This document shows, piece by piece, positions 17,759 through 27,111 of a stretch of 64,000 nt of DNA. The notes below the pieces were generated by a model. The model saw only the letters and a list, made by a program, of their open reading frames with translations, was not told where the DNA came from and made no database searches. This DNA is from Winogradskyella ursingii (GTDB lineage: Bacteria; Bacteroidota; Bacteroidia; Flavobacteriales; Flavobacteriaceae), in assembly GCF_013403975.1 (NCBI RefSeq), contig NZ_JABFDH010000005.1:267082-331081 (forward strand), in the 5' to 3' direction. A program made the translations under genes and the position numbers. Position 1 is the first letter of the stretch. The number at the start of each line of letters is the position of its first letter.

Positions 17759-18886
17759 ATGTTTAAAAAAGCAATCCTGCTTGTTGCAATTGTATTTGTT
17801 GCAATAGCATGTACATCTTCCGATGACAGCAATGATAATGGAAACGATGGTTTCGATAGAGAAGCGTTATTAACAAATTACGCAGACAATATCATAATCC
17901 CAGCCTTAGAGAATTTTGAATCTAAACTGGCTGCTATGGATATAGCTCGCGAGAACTTTGTAAACGACATCAATCAAACTAATTTAGATTTGTTGAGTGA
18001 GGCTTGGCTGGACGCTTACAAAGCTTGGCAGTTTGTTGAAATGTTCAATATTGGTCTAGCAGAAACACTCTCTGCTGATGAAAATGATGGTTTTGTGGTA
18101 TTTTTTAATAGATATCCTGTCACAGTTTCAGATATTGAAACAGGTGCAGAATCAGGAAACTATGATTTAAATAGCATCAATTATTATGATGCACAGGGTT
18201 TTCCTGCTTTGGATTTTTTAATTCACGGGGTCGCAGATGCTGATGCTTCATCATTGGATAAGTTCACAACAAACGTTCACAATTTGGGCTATATAGATTA
18301 TTTAAACAATGTACAGTTGCAAATGAATAGTAAGTTCAGCCTGGTAATTAACGATTGGCAAGTTGCTTATAGAGATGAATTTATAAGTAACACATCATCT
18401 AGTGTTACAGGTTCATTCAATAAAATTGTGAATGACTATATATATTATTACGAAAAAGGACTTCGTGCCAACAAAATAGGTACACCTGCAGGAAATTTCT
18501 CAGCGGGAAATACATTTCCTGAAAAAGTAGAGGCATTTTATAAGAATGATGTTTCAAGAGAATTGGCATTGCTTGGATTGGAAGCTATTCAAAAAGTATT
18601 TAATGGTCAATCTTTAGTAGATGCATCCACATCGGGAGTAAGTTTTGCTTCGTATTTAGATTATTTGGAGAGTTCAGATTTAAAGAACGATACTAATGCA
18701 CAATTTGAAGCGGCAAAACAAAAGATACAGACCTTAAACCCTAGTTTTAGTCAGCAAGTCATTAATGACAATACGCAAATGACACAGGCTTACGATTTAC
18801 TTCAACAAGCTGTGGTATTATTAAAAGTGGATATGGTTTCAGTTTTCGATGTGCAAGTAGATTTTACCGATAGTGACGGAGATTAA
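17759..18886 (+). CDS. Imelysin-like (M75 family) lipoprotein
   Basis: A 375-residue exported lipoprotein. The ATG at 17759 is chosen over a TTG three codons upstream; lipobox VAIAC gives acylated Cys-18. It is all-helical, with SEAWLDAYKAWQFVE (about 80-94) as the first imelysin helix and a second repeat near residues 260-375. Imelysins have a GxHxxE signature; here the equivalent reads GFPALD (147-152), so the His and Glu are missing and neither metal binding nor peptidase activity should be assumed. The family is repeatedly tied to iron uptake. It lies between the DUF4856 lipoprotein and an HTTM gene. Confidence 0.88.
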   Translation: MFKKAILLVAIVFVAIACTSSDDSNDNGNDGFDREALLTNYADNIIIPALENFESKLAAMDIARENFVNDINQTNLDLLSEAWLDAYKAWQFVEMFNIGLAETLSADENDGFVVFFNRYPVTVSDIETGAESGNYDLNSINYYDAQGFPALDFLIHGVADADASSLDKFTTNVHNLGYIDYLNNVQLQMNSKFSLVINDWQVAYRDEFISNTSSSVTGSFNKIVNDYIYYYEKGLRANKIGTPAGNFSAGNTFPEKVEAFYKNDVSRELALLGLEAIQKVFNGQSLVDASTSGVSFASYLDYLESSDLKNDTNAQFEAAKQKIQTLNPSFSQQVINDNTQMTQAYDLLQQAVVLLKVDMVSVFDVQVDFTDSDGD

Positions 18887-18904
18887 TAAAAAATAAGAGT
18901 CAGT

Positions 18905-18937
18905 AAAGGATTCTCATTTTTCGGGAATCCTTTTTTT
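18905..18937 (+). terminator. Intrinsic terminator inside the imelysin/HTTM/TonB locus
   Basis: AAAGGATTC (18905-18913) pairs perfectly with GAATCCTTT (18925-18933) around an 11-base loop, followed by more T residues. It lies between the imelysin stop and the HTTM start, which is only 6 bp further on. Downstream genes would thus depend on read-through or on a promoter I do not see. Confidence 0.75.
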
Positions 18938-18942
18938 GTTTT

Positions 18943-20304
18943 ATGAAATACCAAATTCAAAAATATCTAAACCTCAAAACTTCAGCCGCACCTTTAGCGG
19001 TTTGTAGAATTGGTTTTGGGTTGATGATGCTCATAAGTATCATAAGATTTTGGACTTACGGTTGGATTGAAAAACTCTACATCAATCCAAAATTTCATTT
19101 CACTTATTATGGTTTCGATTGGATAAAACCCATCGGAAATTATACCTACATTTTATTTGCAATCTGCGGTTTAGCTGCACTTTTCGTGGCTATGGGATTA
19201 AAATACCGCATCGCTATTATTACCTTTTTTTTGAGCTTCACTTACATTGAGTTAATGGATAAAACCACATATCTCAATCACTACTATTTTATTAGTATGT
19301 TGAGTTTTTTAATGTGTTTTTTACCTGCCAATGCCTATTATTCCGTCGATAATTTAATTAGAAAAAAACAATATAATCAAATCCCAAGGTGGACGATTGA
19401 CAGTATAAAACTGCTTATCTCTATCGTCTATTTTTGCGCAGGTTTGGCTAAAATAAATAGTGATTGGTTGTTTAAGGCTATGCCTCTTAAAATCTGGCTA
19501 CCTTCAAAATACGATTTGCCGTTTATTGGCGAAACTTTGATGCAGCATTGGTTCCACGTAGCAATGAGTTGGTCTGGAATGCTATATGATTTAATGATTC
19601 CGTTTTTATTGTTATTTCGAAAAACCAGAATTTTCGCCTTTGTACTCGTAGTGTTTTTCCATTTGTTCACAAGAGTATTGTTTCCTATCGGTATGTTTCC
19701 TTATGTCATGATTGTTTCAGCACTGATATTTTTTGATGCAAACATTCATGAACGAATTTTAAACCTATTCCGAAGACTTTTCAAACGCTTTAAGCCGAAA
19801 TCAGAAATCACAAAAATTGAAACTCTAACCATTTCAAATCGAAAAATTATCCTTCCAATTTTAATTCTGTTCTTTAGCATACAATTCATTTTACCATGGC
19901 GTTATCTGTGGTATCCAAACGAATTATTCTGGACAGAAGAAGGCTACCGATTTTCATGGCGCGTTATGCTTATTGAAAAAACAGGTTATGCAGAATTTAA
20001 AGTGGTGGATGGCAAAACTGGACAATTTTTTTTAGTGGATAATTCAGATTTCCTCACACCATTTCAGGAAAAGGAAATGAGCACACAACCCGATTTCATA
20101 TTACAATATGCCAATTATTTAGAGCAGCATTTTGAATCACAAGGACATCAAAATATTGAAATTTATGTAGATAGCTTCGTTGCGCTTAATGGAAGACGAA
20201 GCCAACGCTACATAGACCCAAAGGTTGATTTAACCAAAGAAAAAGAAACGTTTAAACCCAAAAATTGGATTTTACCATTTAAGGATGAAATTAAAGGACT
20301 TTAG
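18943..20304 (+). CDS. HTTM-domain membrane protein (gamma-carboxylase-related)
   Basis: A 453-residue protein with an N-terminal block of about eight membrane helices, then a soluble C-terminal region (about 310-453). The HTTM family core is visible: SAAPLAVCRIGFGLMMLIS near the N-terminus, LNHYYFISMLSFLMCFLP, and CAGLAKINSDWLFKAMPL with the conserved Lys and Asp-Trp. HTTM proteins are relatives of vitamin-K-dependent gamma-glutamyl carboxylase, but bacterial members are functionally uncharacterised. It overlaps the TonB-receptor gene by 20 bp, so the two are coupled. The likely role is modification or assembly of an exported partner, possibly the lipoproteins of this locus; that is inference. 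Confidence 0.85.
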   Translation: MKYQIQKYLNLKTSAAPLAVCRIGFGLMMLISIIRFWTYGWIEKLYINPKFHFTYYGFDWIKPIGNYTYILFAICGLAALFVAMGLKYRIAIITFFLSFTYIELMDKTTYLNHYYFISMLSFLMCFLPANAYYSVDNLIRKKQYNQIPRWTIDSIKLLISIVYFCAGLAKINSDWLFKAMPLKIWLPSKYDLPFIGETLMQHWFHVAMSWSGMLYDLMIPFLLLFRKTRIFAFVLVVFFHLFTRVLFPIGMFPYVMIVSALIFFDANIHERILNLFRRLFKRFKPKSEITKIETLTISNRKIILPILILFFSIQFILPWRYLWYPNELFWTEEGYRFSWRVMLIEKTGYAEFKVVDGKTGQFFLVDNSDFLTPFQEKEMSTQPDFILQYANYLEQHFESQGHQNIEIYVDSFVALNGRRSQRYIDPKVDLTKEKETFKPKNWILPFKDEIKGL

Positions 20305-22711
20305 AATTTTCATATTATTTTTTACTCTCGTTTTAACTGCTACCGCACAAAATAAAGTGTCTGGCGTCGTCACAAGCAAAGCGACACAACAACCATTAAA
20401 TAATGTTGAGGTGTACGACAAAACTGCAGGATTATTGGCGAAGACTAATGAGCAAGGTTACTATGAGTTTTCAAGAAAAGCTTCAACATTGAATCTGGTG
20501 TTTTTTACCTATGATTTTCAAATTGTTGAAACTGAAATTATAATCAATGGCGATGTTGTTTTAAATCAGCAACTGGAGTTGTTGGGAGAAGAATTAACAG
20601 CGGTAGAAATCACAGCAAGAAAAAACAGAGTATTTGAGTTAAGTAGGCTAAGGGACGTAGAAGAAACCGCCATTTATGCAGGTAAAAAAACAGAGGTAGT
20701 GTTGGTAGAGCAATCTATGGCAAATTTAGCCACCAACAATGCGCGTCAAATTTATGCACAAGTCGCAGGATTGAATATTTATCAGAATGATGATGCAGGT
20801 TTGCAGCTTAACATTGGAGGTCGTGGTCTCGATCCAAACCGAACAGCAAACTTCAACACACGCCAAAATGGTTACGATATAAGCGCTGACGTACTTGGTT
20901 ATCCTGAAAGTTATTATGCGCCAGCTGCCGAAGGAGTGAAGCAAATTCAAGTGATTCGTGGTGCAGCTTCATTGCAGTACGGTACACAGTTTGGTGGACT
21001 CGTAAATTTTGTAATGAAGGAACCCAACCCAAATAAACCTTTCGAATTAATTACCAGAAACACGTTGGGCAGTTTTGGACTTTATACCAATTTTACGAGC
21101 ATTAGCGGAACAAAAAATAAGTGGAGCTATTATACCTTTTTTAACTATAAAAAAGGAGATGGCTTTAGACCTAATTCTGAATTTGAGTCTAAAAATATCT
21201 TTGCTCATATTGGCTATCAGCTTTCAGAAAGCACTAAACTTTCAGCCGAGTTAACATACTTGGATTATTTAGCACAACAAGCTGGTGGATTAACCGATAA
21301 TCAGTTTAATGAAGATCCGTATCAAAGTAACAGAGCACGAAATTGGTTTGAAGTAGATTGGTTGCTTTATAACTTTAAACTGGCGCATAAATTTTCAGAA
21401 AAAACCAACTTTACGTTCAACTTTTTTGGATTGAATGCCACCAGAAATGCTTTAGGTTTCAGAACCAATCGTGTAGACCAAGTTGATCCAGGTCAAGAAC
21501 GCGATTTGATTAAAGGTGATTTTAACAACTATGGCTTTGAAGCAAGATTATTGAGTGAATATAAGCTTTTTAAGAAGGATGCAACATTTTTAATAGGCAC
21601 TAAGTTTTATGACGCAGACAACAGTCAGCAACAGGGACCAGGTTCGGATGGGATTGGACCAGATTTCACAATCAGAAATGAAGAGTTTCCAAATTATCCA
21701 GACCAGTCGGAATTTGATTTCCCCAATTTAAATGTTGCCGTTTTTGGCGAGAACATTTTGTACTTTAATGATAAATTGTCCATCACGCCAGGGTTCCGTT
21801 TTGAATATATTAAAACCGAAAGTGATGGTTTTTATCAGCGTATTAATACTGACGCAGCAGGCAATGTAATTTTTGAAGAAACTGTGCAAGATGATCGAAG
21901 TTTTGAACGAAATTTTGTTTTACTAGGTTTAGGTTTAAGTTACAAGCCCACAACAGCACTCGAAATTTACGGGAACGTTTCACAGAATTATAGGTCTGTA
22001 ACATTTACGGACATTAATATTTCCAATCCTGCTTTCGCCATTAATCCTAATATTACAGATGAGGATGGTTATACATTGGATTTGGGAGTTCGAGGAAATT
22101 ATAAAAGTTTTGTATCGTATGACTTGGGTGCATTCGCTTTGTTTTACAATAATCGTATCGGTTTTATTCAAAAAGGCTTAGATGACGGTCGTGTTATTAG
22201 CGAACGCGGAAATGTTGGAGATGCGGTGATGTATGGCGTGGAATCGTTGTTTGATTTTAACTTGAAAAAAATATTCAAGATGAACAACCATTATAGCTTC
22301 AACTATTTCATAAACACATCATTTATCCAATCAGAATATACAAGTTCTCAGCAGAATAATGTGGAAGGTAATGAAGTGGAGTTTGTACCAGATGTTAATT
22401 TTAAAACTGGATTGCGATTTGGTTATAAAGACCTAATGGCCAATTTACAATATACCTATTTGGGACGTCAGTTTACGGATGCCACGAACTCACAAGAATC
22501 AAATATCAGTGGAGTTATTGGCGAAATCCCAGAGTATGATGTTTTGGATGTATCATTATCTTACAAATATAAAAGATTTAAGCTCGAAGCTGGTGTAAAC
22601 AATATTTTGGATAATGCCTATTTTACACGACGCGCAACGGGCTATCCAGGTCCAGGAATCATTCCATCTGCACCTCGTAATTTTTACACGACTTTAGAAG
22701 TTAAATTTTAA
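20285..22711 (+). CDS. TonB-dependent outer-membrane receptor with carboxypeptidase-like N-terminal domain
   Basis: An 808-residue precursor with signal peptide (LVLTATAQ), a carboxypeptidase-regulatory-like beta-sandwich (about 25-110, SGVVTSKATQQPLNNVEVYD), a plug domain (about 125-235, including NIGGRGLDPNRTANFNTRQNG and VIRGAASLQYGTQFGG) and a 22-strand barrel ending in RNFYTTLEVKF. The plug and length suit FecA-type siderophore or ferric-chelate receptors rather than SusC. There is no SusD partner. It begins inside the end of the HTTM gene. The ligand is unknown; the imelysin context favours iron or a haem-like metal complex. Confidence 0.93.
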   Translation: MKLKDFRIFILFFTLVLTATAQNKVSGVVTSKATQQPLNNVEVYDKTAGLLAKTNEQGYYEFSRKASTLNLVFFTYDFQIVETEIIINGDVVLNQQLELLGEELTAVEITARKNRVFELSRLRDVEETAIYAGKKTEVVLVEQSMANLATNNARQIYAQVAGLNIYQNDDAGLQLNIGGRGLDPNRTANFNTRQNGYDISADVLGYPESYYAPAAEGVKQIQVIRGAASLQYGTQFGGLVNFVMKEPNPNKPFELITRNTLGSFGLYTNFTSISGTKNKWSYYTFFNYKKGDGFRPNSEFESKNIFAHIGYQLSESTKLSAELTYLDYLAQQAGGLTDNQFNEDPYQSNRARNWFEVDWLLYNFKLAHKFSEKTNFTFNFFGLNATRNALGFRTNRVDQVDPGQERDLIKGDFNNYGFEARLLSEYKLFKKDATFLIGTKFYDADNSQQQGPGSDGIGPDFTIRNEEFPNYPDQSEFDFPNLNVAVFGENILYFNDKLSITPGFRFEYIKTESDGFYQRINTDAAGNVIFEETVQDDRSFERNFVLLGLGLSYKPTTALEIYGNVSQNYRSVTFTDINISNPAFAINPNITDEDGYTLDLGVRGNYKSFVSYDLGAFALFYNNRIGFIQKGLDDGRVISERGNVGDAVMYGVESLFDFNLKKIFKMNNHYSFNYFINTSFIQSEYTSSQQNNVEGNEVEFVPDVNFKTGLRFGYKDLMANLQYTYLGRQFTDATNSQESNISGVIGEIPEYDVLDVSLSYKYKRFKLEAGVNNILDNAYFTRRATGYPGPGIIPSAPRNFYTTLEVKF

Positions 22712-22745
22712 AAAGCGACTACTATATTTCCAATAGTACTGTATC

Positions 22746-22772
22746 ATCGAGCGCAGTTGAGGCCTTTTTGAT
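22746..22772. repeat. Dispersed-type repeat motif (CATCGAGCGCAGTTGAGG)
   Basis: This motif, followed shortly by TTTTTGATG, matches a short GC-richer element that I recall being scattered through intergenic regions of many Bacteroidota genomes. Only one copy is in this window, so its repeated nature rests on recollection. It lies after the TonB-receptor gene. Confidence 0.4.
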
Positions 22773-22928
22773 GATTCTATAATAAACTTATTTGAACAAG
22801 TTGCTAAAAACTAGTAGATTAACCACTTGTTTTAAAACAGTCTAAATATAAATAATTGATTTTCAGATATTTATAATTTATTTAACAAACTTATTTCGTA
22901 TCTTTAAGTTGAATCAAAACGAAAAATT

Positions 22929-23177
22929 ATGTCAATAAGAATAGGAAATAGCTGCGTGAATTGTGAGAATTTAGGACCGAATGATGTTTGCAAAGTTCAC
23001 GGTGTAAAAGTTTCAAATAGCTATACGTGCGATAGTTTCGATATGAAAGCAGCTTTAAAAAACGACCCAAATTGCGTGACTTGCGCAAGATATAATGAAT
23101 CAGATTGTGCTAATCCTTCTAAAGCTGCGCCAGGTATGCTTTGTTCGCATTGGGCACCACAAAACGCACAGGCTTAG
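22929..23177 (+). CDS. Small cysteine-rich protein with duplicated CxxC-C-C motif
   Basis: An 82-residue protein with no signal peptide. Its eight cysteines form two copies of the same spacing: Cys 9/12/21/34 and Cys 49/52/60/72, each CxxC, then one Cys 7-8 residues on, then another 11-12 residues on. That suggests an internal duplication and two metal sites, for example zinc or an iron-sulfur cluster. It ends SHWAPQNAQA. A terminator follows directly, so it is probably monocistronic. I do not recognise a named function; it may be a metal-binding or redox-linked cytosolic protein. Confidence 0.8.
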   Translation: MSIRIGNSCVNCENLGPNDVCKVHGVKVSNSYTCDSFDMKAALKNDPNCVTCARYNESDCANPSKAAPGMLCSHWAPQNAQA

Positions 23178-23199
23178 AAATTAGCATTTTGAAAAAGTT

Positions 23200-23231
23200 A
23201 AAGATCAACTTTTAATAGTTGGTCTTTTTTT
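23200..23231 (+). terminator. Terminator of the Cys-rich gene
   Basis: AAAGATCAAC (23200-23209) pairs with GTTGGTCTTT (23218-23227), with one G-T pair, and runs into a T tract. Confidence 0.75.
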
Positions 23232-23240
23232 GATGCTAAT

Positions 23241-23315
23241 TGTCATACCTGCGAAGGCAGGAATCCGTTTAATCATATTGTGAAAAAGTAGATTGCTGCC
23301 TTCGCATAAATGACA
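23241..23315. mobile_element. REP/MITE-like 75-bp element with inverted 26-bp arms
   Basis: The left arm 23241-23266 contains CCTGCGAAGGCAGGAATC; the right arm 23290-23315 is its imperfect reverse complement (21 of 26 positions), ending in ATAAATGACA against TGTCAT at the left end. A half copy recurs after guaB at 24967. The structure resembles the small palindromic elements scattered in marine flavobacteria, which I recall often reading CATTCCTGCGAAGGCAGGAATC. No transposase is encoded here. Confidence 0.65.
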
Positions 23316-23449
23316 GTCACACCTGAAAATCTTCAACAAAATCTCGGTTATAAAATCAATTTTAAATTTTACGTTTATTCACGCAGTTCTTAAGATTAAA
23401 TAAGGCCTCAAAGAATCTACACTTAACCATTTATTCATATAAATAATGA

Positions 23450-24961
<1,512 letters not shown>

Positions 24962-24966
24962 AATAA

Positions 24967-24986
24967 ATTCCTGCGAAAGCAGGAAT
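24967..24986 (+). terminator. REP half-copy forming a hairpin after guaB
   Basis: ATTCCTGC and GCAGGAAT form a perfect 8-bp stem closed by a GAAA tetraloop, six bases after the guaB stop. The following T-richness is weak (TCTTATTTT), so it may act as a terminator or a 3'-end stabiliser. It is related to the left arm of the element at 23241. Confidence 0.55.
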
Positions 24987-25175
24987 CTTATTTTAAAGAC
25001 CCTAGTTGACCTAGAAAAAGAACAACCTAAAAAATATAATATAGCAGGTAGTTGATTTTTTAATTTGTGGCATTATAGACAAACAGCGCCAAGAATTTTG
25101 AAATAGCAGAATACTTTATGAAGATATGGTGAAACCCTTGAACCGTATCTTCGCAAAAGTTTAGAAAACAATCTA

Positions 25176-26315
25176 ATGGTTAAATACGATTACATCATTC
25201 TAGGTGCAGGAGCATCAGGCTTAATGCTCGCTTATCGTATGGAGAAAGATCTGTTTTTCAAGGATAAGTCCATCTTGATTATTGATGAAAATCAAAAAAC
25301 AGGTAATGATAGGACATGGTGCTTTTGGGAAGATGGCGCAGGTGAGTGGGATTCCATTTTAACTAAATCTTGGTCTAACATATTTTTTGGAGGCTCTGGT
25401 TATTCTAATGAAATTAATATTGAACCATACAATTATAAGATGGTGAGGAGTGAAGATTTTTACAAATTTATCTTTGAAAAAATCGACCAAAAATCAAACT
25501 TCACCTTCATAAATGACACGGTAGATACTTTCACTGAATTAAAACACGGTGTACAGGTCATTACAGAAAAATCTCAATATGTAGGTTCCAAATTATTCAA
25601 TAGCCTGCCAAATCCAGAAGCCTATCTAGAGCAGAAAGAGTATCCTGTTCTGCAACAGCATTTTGTAGGCTGGTTTGTTGAAACTGAAACCGAAATGTTT
25701 GACGATGCTACAGTAACTTTTATGGATTTTACCGTGCCTCAAAAAGGCAACACAAGGTTTATGTATGTATTACCAATAGATAAAAAAACTGCTTTGTTTG
25801 AATATACGTTGTTCTCAAAAGATATCTTGAAAGAAGCCGAATACGAGAATGCAATTCAAAATTATTTAAAAGAAAAAAACATTTTAAACTACACAATTAT
25901 TGAAAAGGAAAAAGGTATCATTCCAATGACATCCTTTAAATTTTCAACATTGAACTCTAAACATGTGCTTAACATTGGTACAGCAGGTGGTTGGACCAAA
26001 GCCAGTACTGGCTACACTTTTAAAATGACTTCGGAAAAGACGAAGCGATTGGTCGAATATTTGAAGAATGAAAACGACTTGTCCAAATTCCTTAAGAAAT
26101 CAAAATTCTGGTTTTACGATTTAATCTTTTTGGATGTTTTGGCAAATTATAATAAAGAAGGAGCGGAACTGTTTTCATCCATGTTTAAAAAAGCTGATAT
26201 TAAAACGATATTTAGATTTTTAGATGAAGAATCTACTATTTTGGAAGATCTAAAAATCATTCTATCCGTGCCGCCAAAACGATTTGTCCAAGCGTTTTTC
26301 AAAAGATTATTTTGA
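25176..26315 (+). CDS. crtY: Lycopene beta-cyclase
   Basis: A 379-residue flavoprotein of the bacterial CrtY type that closes the beta-ionone rings of lycopene to give beta-carotene. It has the N-terminal dinucleotide-binding motif YIILGAGASGLMLAYRM, the family segment DENQKTGNDRTWCFWED, FMDFTVPQ, RFMYVLPI and the late GTAGGWTKASTGYTF. It lies 13 kb from the rest of the carotenoid genes (crtI, crtB, crtZ at 38-41 kb), which is a common split in flavobacteria. A TATCTTCG element 23 bases before the ATG may be its -7 box. Confidence 0.92.
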   Translation: MVKYDYIILGAGASGLMLAYRMEKDLFFKDKSILIIDENQKTGNDRTWCFWEDGAGEWDSILTKSWSNIFFGGSGYSNEINIEPYNYKMVRSEDFYKFIFEKIDQKSNFTFINDTVDTFTELKHGVQVITEKSQYVGSKLFNSLPNPEAYLEQKEYPVLQQHFVGWFVETETEMFDDATVTFMDFTVPQKGNTRFMYVLPIDKKTALFEYTLFSKDILKEAEYENAIQNYLKEKNILNYTIIEKEKGIIPMTSFKFSTLNSKHVLNIGTAGGWTKASTGYTFKMTSEKTKRLVEYLKNENDLSKFLKKSKFWFYDLIFLDVLANYNKEGAELFSSMFKKADIKTIFRFLDEESTILEDLKIILSVPPKRFVQAFFKRLF

Positions 26316-26347
26316 TTCTTTGCTCAGTCAAATAAAAAGATAAGCTT

Positions 26348-26581
26348 TTATTGATGTAATTGCCCACGATGAGGTTTCAATGCATCCCTAATCGGTTTCA
26401 TATCATCTTCATCAACCACAAGATATGCTAAACTATGCATATCGTTCAAGGTTTCAATACCGGTAATTTCAATATTCAATTTTTCAATTTTAATGTATTC
26501 TTTTAAATGCAAAAGATGATGCTCTGCGGTTTTTAAACTCGCAGGTCCTCTAAAATCCCAAATAAGTTTTAGTTTACGCAT
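26348..26581 (-). CDS. Small conserved-looking cytosolic protein
   Basis: The frame is open from further upstream, but the ATG at 26581 (MRKLKLIWDFRGPASLK, 77 residues) is preferred because it creates an 8-bp ATG...TAA overlap with the SRPBCC gene. It has no signal peptide, helix-strand composition (TAEHHLLHLKEYI; NIEITGIETL; MHSLAYLVVDEDDM) and several His residues. The pattern could be a small ferredoxin-like alpha/beta fold. I do not recognise a function; the overlap implies co-expression with the lipid- or ligand-binding neighbour. Confidence 0.7.
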   Translation of the reverse strand: MRKLKLIWDFRGPASLKTAEHHLLHLKEYIKIEKLNIEITGIETLNDMHSLAYLVVDEDDMKPIRDALKPHRGQLHQ

Positions 26582-27029
26582 TAGAAACTGATGTACCATT
26601 TTCAACAAAATTTTTAAAATTCGTCATGTAGGTTTTAGTCTGCTTTTTAAATGCCCTTGGCATTAAAAATAGCATAGCATTCATGACAAAAGTGGTTGGC
26701 TCAAATTCATTTTTCGAAGTCCATTTAGTATGCCCGTTTGATGTGCTTTCAAAATAGTTTTGTTGTATGTTGCGCATGCCTTTAGTTGTATAAGTGGCAT
26801 GCAATTCGTGAGGCAAATCGATTTTTGTAATCGTTTCGATAAGGTCCATTTTTCGGTTTTTAAAATCATACATCAATTTCATTTTAGCACCGAATTTCCC
26901 AGGTGTTCCAGAAATGTGCTCGGTTCCAACAAGCCCTTCTTGCCAATGTTTCATGTTGTCAACAGAATTTAATTTTTTTATAACCTCTGGCAATGGTTTT
27001 TCGATTATGATTTCTGAAATGTATTTCAT
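26574..27029 (-). CDS. SRPBCC-family (START-like) protein
   Basis: A 151-residue protein starting MKYISEIIIEKPLPEVI, a layout typical of polyketide-cyclase/dehydrase-like ligand-binding proteins: first strand, short helix with the W of MKHWQEGLVG, then antiparallel strands (AKMKLMYDFKNRK; ETITKIDLPHELHATY) and a long C-terminal helix (ALFKKQTKTYMTN-like). These folds bind hydrophobic ligands in a deep cavity; many members have no catalytic activity. It is coupled to the small protein downstream. Convergent with crtY, so a role with carotenoids or lipids is conceivable but unproven. Confidence 0.8.
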   Translation of the reverse strand: MKYISEIIIEKPLPEVIKKLNSVDNMKHWQEGLVGTEHISGTPGKFGAKMKLMYDFKNRKMDLIETITKIDLPHELHATYTTKGMRNIQQNYFESTSNGHTKWTSKNEFEPTTFVMNAMLFLMPRAFKKQTKTYMTNFKNFVENGTSVSNA

Positions 27030-27111
27030 CGATTCAAATATTGGCTCGAAATTTAACGAAAATAAAGCGTCTAAAAAAAGTTAAACGCTTTATTATACTG
27101 CCTTCATTTTG

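Noticed and set aside
22847..22875. TATAAATA/TATTTATA inverted repeat upstream of the Cys-rich gene
   Set aside because: Only 8 bp arms made of A and T in very AT-rich DNA; chance is likely, though a regulatory site is not excluded.
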